From Mycolicibacterium sp. 018/SC-01/001 (GTDB lineage: Bacteria > Actinomycetota > Actinomycetes > Mycobacteriales > Mycobacteriaceae): DNA of 46,400 nt. Under the pieces are notes generated by a model, which saw only the letters and a list, made by a program, of their open reading frames with translations, had not been told where the DNA came from and made no database searches. Positions 40,030 to 46,400 of the stretch are shown piece by piece (positions within the stretch are counted from its first letter, which is position 1; each line of letters starts with the position of its first letter). The translations under genes and the position numbers were made by a program. The stretch is taken from contig NZ_VKAA01000032.1 in the NCBI RefSeq assembly GCF_007096635.1, positions 1 to 46,400 on the forward strand, written 5' to 3'.

Positions 40030-41645
40030 CAGGACTCCTTCCTCGTGCCCTCGGAACCGGGCCGCCGGCGCGGCTGCAGCCCGATCACCGGCTCGGTGTG
40101 CGGGCGCTCCTCGACGTAGATCTCCTCGTCCTGCGACAGCTGCGGGTTGCGTTTCTTATCACCGCTCCCGCCGGCCCCGTGAGCGCCGTGCATCGGTGCC
40201 ATGCCGCCCATGCCGCCGCCACCGGCTGCGGCACCGCCGGCCGCTCCGGCCGCCCCCGCTGCCGCCGGACCTGCCGACGCCGCGTACGGCGTCGGCGCCA
40301 CCGTCTCCGCACTCACCGCCGGCTGCAACGGAACACCGCCCAGCCCGCCGCCGCCGCTGCCCCCGCCGGCACCCGCGCCGCCCCCGCCCTTGGCGGCCGC
40401 CGGACGCAGCGTCGGCTCGTTGGGCGACTTCGGATCCCCCTTGCCCAGCCCTGGTATGCCACCGCCCGGTGCGCCACCGCCGGGCTGGCCGCCACCTGGT
40501 TGTCCGCCCCCGGGGGAGCCGCCGCCCGGTGACCCGCCACCCTGCTGACCGGCTTGCTGCCCCGCCTGCTGAGCGGCCTGCGCGGCCTGCGCCGCCGGAT
40601 CGCCCGCCGACATCGGGGACGTGGGCGCCTGCTGCTCAGGGGAACCACCACCCGACCCTCCGCCGGGCGCCTGTTGCCCACCGCCTCCGCCGCCGCCCTG
40701 CTGCTCGTCCTTGCGGTACGGCTTGGCGCGTTGGTGGTCCTCCGGAGTGACCGGGATGCCCGACACGACCGGTGCCGGCGGCTCGTCGGCCTCGACCTGG
40801 TTGACCACTGCTTCGCGTGCGTATGCGTTGCGCAGTTCCTCGGACTTCTTCTGCTCTTCGGCGATCTTGTTCATCGCGTCGACCCAGGCCGGGCTGGCCG
40901 GCGGGTTGCTGACCACCTGCTGCGACAATTCCTTGTACCGCTGCGCGATCGGCTGATGCTCCATCTTCGCCTTGCTGTGTGCCTTCGCCGCCACATCGGC
41001 CTCGTCGGCCAGTCGCTTCCAGGCCCCCGACAACGAGATCAGCCAGTCGCGGTACGCGTTGAACTTCGCGTACGCAGCGTCGGCGGCTTCGCCCTCCCAG
41101 TCGGTGGAGTTGACCTCGAACTCCTGCGCCGAGGCGGCCAGCGAATCGGCATTGGCGCGCCACATCGTCGCCGCCGCGCGCAGGGACGCCCCGTCGTCGC
41201 CGGAGTCGAGCGCGGTCTGTGCCGACTGCGGGTCCATGAACCCCTGCTCGGAGGCCAACTGCCCCTTCGGGATCGGCATCTTCGGCGGCCGCGGCGGCGC
41301 CGGGATGTCCACCACCTTCGGCATCACCGGGCCGCCGGGAGCGCCGCTGGGCACGTCGAACGTGGAACCGATACCCTCACCGGACTGCTGATCGATCTGC
41401 GAGTACGCCGCCGCAACGTTGTCCAGCGTCTGCGCCAGGCGCTGCCCCTCCAGGCGACCGTATTCCTGATAGGCCCAGAGGTTTTCGGCGTTCTGCGCGA
41501 TGTTGGTCACCGCGACGCTCGCGATGATCAGCGCGTCGGCGGAAATCAGCGGTGGCTGCGCCTGGGCCGACGTCCAGGAGATCATCCTGATCTGGTTGGC
41601 CTTGGCCGTCAGGTCCGCGGGTTCGACCCGAACCTCGTCGCTCAT
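40029..41645 (-). CDS. espB: ESX-1 secreted protein EspB
   Basis: A 538-residue protein with a fused PE-PPE-like helical N-terminal domain (about 1-280). The YxxxD motif is Y81-SQI-D85 and the WxG turn W183-E-G185, at the same places as in M. tuberculosis EspB. The C-terminal part is Gly/Pro-rich and disordered, with a tandem run of GGGxP units, and is longer than in M. tuberculosis (460 residues). MycP1, encoded two genes upstream, removes the tail of EspB after export in known systems. It is coupled to eccE1 by ATGA. Confidence 0.93.
   Translation of the reverse strand: MSDEVRVEPADLTAKANQIRMISWTSAQAQPPLISADALIIASVAVTNIAQNAENLWAYQEYGRLEGQRLAQTLDNVAAAYSQIDQQSGEGIGSTFDVPSGAPGGPVMPKVVDIPAPPRPPKMPIPKGQLASEQGFMDPQSAQTALDSGDDGASLRAAATMWRANADSLAASAQEFEVNSTDWEGEAADAAYAKFNAYRDWLISLSGAWKRLADEADVAAKAHSKAKMEHQPIAQRYKELSQQVVSNPPASPAWVDAMNKIAEEQKKSEELRNAYAREAVVNQVEADEPPAPVVSGIPVTPEDHQRAKPYRKDEQQGGGGGGGQQAPGGGSGGGSPEQQAPTSPMSAGDPAAQAAQAAQQAGQQAGQQGGGSPGGGSPGGGQPGGGQPGGGAPGGGIPGLGKGDPKSPNEPTLRPAAAKGGGGAGAGGGSGGGGLGGVPLQPAVSAETVAPTPYAASAGPAAAGAAGAAGGAAAGGGGMGGMAPMHGAHGAGGSGDKKRNPQLSQDEEIYVEERPHTEPVIGLQPRRRPGSEGTRKES
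40457..40545 (-). repeat. GGGxP-coding tandem repeat in espB
   Basis: Five consecutive units of a 15-base repeat encode GGGSP, GGGSP, GGGQP, GGGQP, GGGAP, with a further GGG-I-P. They lie in the disordered tail of EspB. The repeat is imperfect at the DNA level. Such runs can change length by slippage. Confidence 0.7.
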
Positions 41646-43048
41646 GCGCGTTCTCCCTCCAGCACCGTCTGGTACCGGCTCTCTTCCCGCGGGTTGATCA
41701 GCCGGATCGGCAGCTGCTTGTGCCGTGGTGTGGCAATGAACGTGCTGCGCAGCATCACTCGGCCGACTCCCGGGTGCGAGCCCAGATAGGTCGTCGCATT
41801 CGGCCAGGCGACCTTGGCCACCTGGCCGACGCGTGCGTTGACATAGCCCGCGAACTCGCTGAACTGCGGGCTGAGCGTGACGACACCCCCGGCCGCAGCT
41901 GACCGGACCACGAACTGCGTGAACAGCCGCGCATCACCGAGGTTGATGCTGACGTCGACGTCGTCGAACGGCATGTACACCGGATAGCGGTCCGCCGTCT
42001 CGCCGACCAGGATGCCCGCCGAGCCGATCGGCAGTTCGTAGTGCCGGTCGCTGACCGGGCTCTCACCCAGCAGTGCCGCGCGCTGGCCGCCGAAGAGGCA
42101 CGAAAAGCCCCGCGGGGTGGATGGATTCGCCAGCGTCGTCAGCAGGACCGTCGTCGTCGGCGCGACACCTGGCGCAATGCGGACCCGCGTCAGCGTGTGG
42201 TCGGCGCGAGCCGACCACCACACGTCGGGACCCCCCGGCGCGCTGTAGGCGGCGGTGAAGGTGCTGCGCCCCTTGATCATCGACCAGGTTTCGCGCTCGA
42301 AGCTGATCTCGGTGGCGCGGTCGAAGTCGTCGAAGCTGCGGGCGGGGCGCGCGTCGATGCCCTGGCTCGCCAGGTGATCTGCGATGCGCGTCGTCGAAGC
42401 CATCAGATACTGCGCCAGCCCGGCCACCCCGGTGTTGCGCCGCAGCGCGGACTTTCGCGTCTTCTCCGGATCGGCGCGCAACACGATCCACGTCCGGCGG
42501 TTGGCCGGTGCCGGATAGGGGCCGACCACCTGGTCGTAGAGCGCCACCAGCGCCGACGGCGCCGTCCTGCCCACCCGATATCCGGCCGACACCACGTCGG
42601 CCTCCAGGTCCGGGCAGTACGCCGCCAACAGATCTTCCACGGTGCGGGTGTCCACCACGTCGTCGGTGAACGCCGCGCCGTTGACGATCACCGTGGGCGT
42701 GAACGGGCGGGGCACCAGCTCGATCGCCGAGACGACGTAGTCACCCTGCCACCGCAGCGCGACATGGTCACCGGGGATGACCGTCGCCCCCACCGCCGGC
42801 TCCGACGGCGCCGGAGGAGGCTGGCGGTGGCGGCGGCGCCACGCGAAAAGCGCTGCGACCCAGCCGGTCACGCGACGGCCGCGCAGCGTCAGCACGGCGC
42901 CGACACCGATCAGCACCGCGAGCGTGATGCCCAACCACATCAGGTGCATCCGCGCGAACAGCAGCAGGCAGGCGGGGATCAGCACCGCCGCCCACAACGC
43001 GTGCCCGGTGGTGAAGCGCACCCCGAACACGTTCAGCACTCTGCTCAT
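41642..43048 (-). CDS. eccE1: ESX-1 membrane channel component EccE1
   Basis: A 468-residue protein with two adjacent TM helices at about residues 15-55 (GHALWAAVLIPACLLLF and LGITLAVLIGVGAVLTL), an Arg-rich turn and a large domain facing the periplasmic side or the membrane surface. EccE forms the outer rim of the ESX membrane complex. The start overlaps the mycP1 stop (ATGA), and the end overlaps espB. Length is close to that of M. tuberculosis EccE1. Confidence 0.93.
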   Translation of the reverse strand: MSRVLNVFGVRFTTGHALWAAVLIPACLLLFARMHLMWLGITLAVLIGVGAVLTLRGRRVTGWVAALFAWRRRHRQPPPAPSEPAVGATVIPGDHVALRWQGDYVVSAIELVPRPFTPTVIVNGAAFTDDVVDTRTVEDLLAAYCPDLEADVVSAGYRVGRTAPSALVALYDQVVGPYPAPANRRTWIVLRADPEKTRKSALRRNTGVAGLAQYLMASTTRIADHLASQGIDARPARSFDDFDRATEISFERETWSMIKGRSTFTAAYSAPGGPDVWWSARADHTLTRVRIAPGVAPTTTVLLTTLANPSTPRGFSCLFGGQRAALLGESPVSDRHYELPIGSAGILVGETADRYPVYMPFDDVDVSINLGDARLFTQFVVRSAAAGGVVTLSPQFSEFAGYVNARVGQVAKVAWPNATTYLGSHPGVGRVMLRSTFIATPRHKQLPIRLINPREESRYQTVLEGERA

Positions 43049-44394
43049 CGGCGCCTCAACGCCCGACGGGCCATCGCGCCGATCCCCAGCGCCGCTGCCA
43101 CTGCGCCGCCGACGATCACCACCCAGGTGATCGGAGATCGGTCGGGGGGCGGCACGTACACCGGCGGCGGGATCGTCTTGATCTGGTACGGAATCGTGGC
43201 GGGGCCGGCCGGCACATCCCAGGTCAGCGCCGCGACCGGGTCGACCACGCCGGCGCCGACGACGTTGTCCGCGCCCCCGCCGGGATGGCGCGCCGTCGCG
43301 GTGATGCGGTTCATCACCTGCGCCGCGGTCAGCTCCGGAAAGCGTTGCCGGACAAGCGCTGCGAGACCGGACACGTAGGCGGCCGAGAATGACGTGCCGG
43401 CGATCGGGATCGGTCCGTCCTCACCCTGCAGTGCGTTGACCGGATTGCCGTCGTAGCCCAGCGCCACCAGGTTCTCGCCTGGCGCAGCGGCCCCGACCCA
43501 CGGCCCCTGCATCGAGAATGCGCTGGGCTGCCCGTTGGGGGCGATGCTGCCGACGGTCAGGACCAGCGGCGAATACCAGGCCGGCGACACGATGGTCTGA
43601 ACGTTGCGCCAGCCGCGCGGGTCGGCGGGTACCGCAGCGTCCGGCGGCGGATTCTGCGTGCACTCGGCGCCCGTGTTCCCGGCGGCGACGACGATCACCG
43701 CGTTCTTGACGTTGACGGCGTAGTTCACCGCTGCGCCGACGACGTTCTCGTTGATCGGGCGGGTGACCTTGTAACAGGCGGCCTCGCTGATGTTGATCAC
43801 CTGCGCGCCGAGGTTGGCCGCGTGCACGATCGCGCGGGCCAGGCTGCGCAGCGAGCCGGCGGTCTGCGTCGAGTTCGGATCGTTGGGATCGGTACGGGTG
43901 CCCACCGGCTGGAAACTGTCCGAGGTCTGGCGCAGCGACAGGATGCGGGCATCCGGGGCGACGCCGACGAATGCGTCGGTGGGGGCGGGCCGGCCGGCGA
44001 TGACCGCGGCGGTCAACGTGCCGTGCGCGTCACAGTCCGACATCCCGTTCCCGGCCTGGTCGACGAAGTCGCCACCGGGTTCGGCCGGCACCCGCGGTGA
44101 CCCGTTGACGCCCGTGTCGATGACCGCGACAGTTATCCCGGCTCCCGTCGCGAACCGCTGCGCGTCAGCCAGCCGGAGGTAGTCATTGGCCCAGGGGCGG
44201 TCAGCGAAGTTCGAGTTCGGGAACACCGTGGGCGCGGCGCACACCCGGCGCTGCTCCATCGGCTGATCCGGGCCGGTCTCATCAGGGGGTATCGCGGCCG
44301 GATCGATGACCGGAGGGTCGATGGCCCCCGCGGTCGGCGGAGCAACCAGGACGAGCAGCACAAGTGCAGCAAACAGCGCGCTGAGTCGCCGCAC
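43045..44394 (-). CDS. mycP1: ESX-1 mycosin protease MycP1
   Basis: A 449-residue subtilisin-like protease. It has a signal peptide (residues 1-24), catalytic D93 (VAVIDTGVNG), H124 (CDAHGT), oxyanion N240 (AAGNTG) and S335 (GTSFSA), and a C-terminal TM helix at about 421-441 with a basic end. Mycosins stabilise the ESX membrane complex and MycP1 cleaves EspB. It begins with GTG at 44394, preceded by GGGGGGTGA. It is the first gene of the minus-strand arm. Confidence 0.96.
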   Translation of the reverse strand: MRRLSALFAALVLLVLVAPPTAGAIDPPVIDPAAIPPDETGPDQPMEQRRVCAAPTVFPNSNFADRPWANDYLRLADAQRFATGAGITVAVIDTGVNGSPRVPAEPGGDFVDQAGNGMSDCDAHGTLTAAVIAGRPAPTDAFVGVAPDARILSLRQTSDSFQPVGTRTDPNDPNSTQTAGSLRSLARAIVHAANLGAQVINISEAACYKVTRPINENVVGAAVNYAVNVKNAVIVVAAGNTGAECTQNPPPDAAVPADPRGWRNVQTIVSPAWYSPLVLTVGSIAPNGQPSAFSMQGPWVGAAAPGENLVALGYDGNPVNALQGEDGPIPIAGTSFSAAYVSGLAALVRQRFPELTAAQVMNRITATARHPGGGADNVVGAGVVDPVAALTWDVPAGPATIPYQIKTIPPPVYVPPPDRSPITWVVIVGGAVAAALGIGAMARRALRRR

Positions 44395-44458
44395 TAGCGG
44401 TCACCCCCCGTCCGACGTTGGCTGAACGGCACCGTCCGCGCCGTCGTCAGCAAACATA

Positions 44459-44479
44459 GCGCCGCCTCCTTCGCGGCGC
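44459..44479 (-). terminator. Hairpin between ptsH and mycP1
   Basis: Perfect 7-bp stem (arms 44459-44465 and 44473-44479) with a 7-base loop, about 100 bases after the ptsH stop. On the minus strand it is followed by TATGTTT. It is a likely terminator for the PTS genes. The rest of the 181-base spacer must contain the mycP1 promoter, which I could not assign. Confidence 0.45.
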
Positions 44480-44575
44480 AAAAGGTCACGTCAAACGTCT
44501 GCGGTGCGGACACATGGGCAAGCCTAAGGGCCGCCGGAGGGAGGTCATTCCGCTTTCTTGACGGTCCGGGCAGAC

Positions 44576-44833
44576 CTAGGCGTCGAGATCCTTCTGCACC
44601 AGTTCGGCGATCGTGTTGACCGCGGCCTCGTCGTCGGAGGCGACGGTGACCTGGGCGCCGTTACCCGCGCCGAGGGTCATGATCATCAGCGCCGAGCCGG
44701 CGTCCACGGGCTCACCGCCGTCGACCGAGAGCGTGACGGGTACACCGGCGTTGACCACGGCCTCGGCGATGATCGCGGCGGGGCGGGCGTGCAGTCCGAT
44801 GGACGAGCCGACGATGACGGTCTTGGTGGGCAT
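44576..44833 (-). CDS. ptsH: PTS phosphocarrier protein HPr
   Basis: An 85-residue HPr. The phosphorylated histidine is H15 in GLHARPA, and the regulatory serine region GSALMIM (S47) is present. HPr carries phosphate from enzyme I to the fructose permease encoded just upstream. GAGGAG lies about 5 bases before the ATG. The longer frame upstream is a shadow over fruA. Confidence 0.95.
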   Translation of the reverse strand: MPTKTVIVGSSIGLHARPAAIIAEAVVNAGVPVTLSVDGGEPVDAGSALMIMTLGAGNGAQVTVASDDEAAVNTIAELVQKDLDA

Positions 44834-44849
44834 GAACTCTCCTCTGTGT

Positions 44850-44873
44850 GGTGGGTGGTGGGTGGTGGGTGGT
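44850..44873. repeat. Short 7-base tandem repeat between fruA and ptsH
   Basis: Three perfect copies of GGTGGGT (44850-44870) plus GGT. It fills most of the 50-base gap between fruA and ptsH, just before the ptsH ribosome site. It may vary in copy number by slippage. Confidence 0.8.
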
Positions 44874-44883
44874 CGGACAGGGG

Positions 44884-46400
44884 TCAGGCGGCGACGAGCT
44901 CGGGTTCGGCTTTCGCCGCGTTGGGCTTGATGAACTGTTTGGCCGCGACGACGGCCACCGCGGCAGCGACGGTCCCCGCCAGCAGGGCGATCACGAAGCC
45001 CAGCTTGTTGTCGATCGCGAACAACACGAAGATGCCGCCGTGCGGGGCCCGCGACGTCGCACCGAAGGCCATGGACAGCGCACCGGTGACCGCGCCGCCG
45101 AACATCATCGACGGGATGACGCGCAGCGGATCGGCCGCGGCGAACGGGATCGCACCCTCGGAGATGAACGAGGCACCGAGAAGCCATGCGGCGCGGCCGT
45201 TCTCACGCTCGGGCTCACTGAACAGACCTGGCCGCACCGTCGTCGCCAGCGCCATCGCCAACGGCGGCACCATACCGGCGGCCATCACCGCGGCCATGAT
45301 CTGGATCGAGGCGGTGGTCGATGCGGCGAGCCCCGCGGTCGCGAATGCGTACGCGGCCTTGTTGACCGGTCCACCCAGGTCGAAGCACATCATCAGGCCA
45401 AGGATCACGCCGAGCAGGACTGCCGACGTACCCGACAGGCTGCTCAGCCAGTTGGTCAGGCCGGTGTTGATCAGCGCCAGCGGACGGCCGACCAGGAAGA
45501 ACATGATCAGGCCGACCACCAGGGACGCCCCCAACGGGGTGATGACGACCGGCATCAGGCCCCGGAACCACTGCGGCACTTTGAGATTGCTGATCCACAG
45601 TGCGGCGAACCCGGCGATGACACCGCCCACGATGCCACCGATGAACCCGCCGCCGACGAACACGGCCAGCGCACCGGCCGTGAAGCCGGGGGCGATGCCG
45701 GGGCGATCGGCGATCGCGAAGGAGATGTAGCCGGCCAATGCGGGAACCAGGAAGCTGAATGCCAGACCGCCGAGGCTGAACAGGATCGCGCCCAGGTACT
45801 GGGTGAAGCCGCCGCTGGGCAGATTCGTCAGCGAGTTGTTCAGCGCGATGATGTTGCCCAGCGACTGGGTGGCGCCGTCGGGCTTGTTCGCGATCTCGTA
45901 CCCGGCGAACAGGAAGCCGAGCGCGATCAACAGACCGCCCGCGGCGACGAACGGGATCATGTAGCTCACGCCCGTCAACAGGATCTGCCGGGTGCGGGTG
46001 CCCCACCCGACGTTGCCGCCGGGCGCGGACCCTGCCGATGCCGTCGCTGCGGACCCCTCAACCCGCGGCGCGTTCGGATTGTCAGCTGCGGCAACAGCTT
46101 CGGCGACCATTTTGGCCGGCTCGTTGATCGCACGCTTGACCCCGGAGGCGATCACCGGCTTGCCGGCGAAGCGTCCGCGGTCCTTGACGCCCACATCGGT
46201 GGCGAAGATGACGGCGTCGGCCTTGGCGATGGTCTCGGCGGGCACCGGGGTGCTGCCGGAGGACCCCTGCGTCTCGACCACCATCGTCACGCCCGCCTCC
46301 TTGGCGGCGGCCGCGAGCGCGTCGGCTGCCATGTAGGTGTGGGCGATGCCGGTCGGGCAGGCGGTGATCGCGATCAGCGTCTTGGTGGCCGGTTTCTCGG
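44884..46400 (-). CDS. fruA: PTS fructose-specific enzyme IIBC, 5' end beyond window
   Basis: The gene is open to the window edge: codons before the ATG at 46332 read KTLIAITACPTGIAHTY, the EIIB active-site loop with the phosphorylated Cys. The EIIB domain is followed by an Ala/Ser-rich linker and the EIIC domain with about nine or ten TM helices (GVSYMIPFVAAGGLLIALGFL; FDLGGPVNKAAYAFA; the conserved GAIPFAAADP). It imports and phosphorylates fructose. No EIIA domain follows the C-terminus (KPNAAKAEPELVAA), so if one is fused it must lie upstream, outside the window. Confidence 0.95.
   Translation of the reverse strand, partial: EKPATKTLIAITACPTGIAHTYMAADALAAAAKEAGVTMVVETQGSSGSTPVPAETIAKADAVIFATDVGVKDRGRFAGKPVIASGVKRAINEPAKMVAEAVAAADNPNAPRVEGSAATASAGSAPGGNVGWGTRTRQILLTGVSYMIPFVAAGGLLIALGFLFAGYEIANKPDGATQSLGNIIALNNSLTNLPSGGFTQYLGAILFSLGGLAFSFLVPALAGYISFAIADRPGIAPGFTAGALAVFVGGGFIGGIVGGVIAGFAALWISNLKVPQWFRGLMPVVITPLGASLVVGLIMFFLVGRPLALINTGLTNWLSSLSGTSAVLLGVILGLMMCFDLGGPVNKAAYAFATAGLAASTTASIQIMAAVMAAGMVPPLAMALATTVRPGLFSEPERENGRAAWLLGASFISEGAIPFAAADPLRVIPSMMFGGAVTGALSMAFGATSRAPHGGIFVLFAIDNKLGFVIALLAGTVAAAVAVVAAKQFIKPNAAKAEPELVAA

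Noticed and set aside
1..46400. CRISPR arrays, tRNA or rRNA genes, insertion sequences and prophage genes
   Set aside because: No regularly spaced repeats, cloverleaf sequences, transposase or phage motifs were found on reading through.

Overview
The window is high-GC actinobacterial DNA. Its gene content and order point to a fast-growing environmental mycobacterium (Mycolicibacterium type). The core, about 10.4-44.4 kb, is a complete ESX-1 type VII secretion locus. A PTS pair (ptsH, fruA) follows mycP1, as I recall for M. smegmatis, rather than the ESX-2 genes that follow mycP1 in M. tuberculosis. No tRNA, rRNA, CRISPR array or insertion sequence was recognised.

Layout. 1-5.6 kb is ordinary chromosome: the 5' end of a secreted protein, a protein of unknown function, a DUF3072 protein, a PPOX/FMN-fold enzyme, two tandem GNAT acetyltransferases, a pirin, an EVE-domain protein, a small DivIVA-repeat protein and an acyl-CoA carboxylase beta-type subunit. 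5.8-10.1 kb is the regulatory approach to ESX-1: whiB6, a helix-turn-helix regulator, a methylenetetrahydrofolate-reductase-like protein overlapping a SAM methyltransferase, and a MinD-like ATPase of the Rv3860 type. 10.4-27.0 kb is the plus-strand ESX-1 arm: espE, espF, espG1, espH, eccA1, eccB1, eccCa1, eccCb1, pe35, ppe68, esxB, esxA, espI, eccD1, espJ-like and an EspC/EspF-like gene. The minus-strand arm starts at 44.4 kb and runs leftward: mycP1, eccE1, espB, espL, then ten extra genes, then espK. The two arms converge at 26,986/26,987 with no spacer.

The most unusual part is 29.2-39.7 kb, between espK and espL, which are neighbours in M. tuberculosis. It holds three tandem paralogous membrane proteins (Pro-rich cytoplasmic tail, one TM helix, ectodomain with a conserved Cys pair), a complete MoxR-DUF58-(small TM protein)-VWA-like-VWA-TPR module with overlapping reading frames, and another Pro-rich single-TM protein with an internally duplicated ectodomain. 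That last gene and the 5' half of espK are clearly GC-poor (43-47% in hand-counted 60-base lines, against 75% in a line sampled from the nearby paralogs), suggesting mosaic replacement. In M. smegmatis, mating identity in distributive conjugal transfer maps inside esx1, in this general part of the locus, which makes these genes the best candidates for new biology.

How it works together. EccB/Ca/Cb/D/E form the membrane channel. MycP1 is the membrane-anchored protease. EccA1, EspG1 and EspH handle substrates in the cytosol. EsxA/EsxB, PE35/PPE68, EspE/EspF, EspJ, the EspC-like protein, EspK and EspB are secreted or accessory partners, most carrying WxG or YxxxD signals. EspI and the Rv3860-like protein are related MinD-type ATPases. 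I infer, without direct evidence, that the MoxR/VWA module acts as an extra chaperone or assembly system for envelope components of this apparatus.
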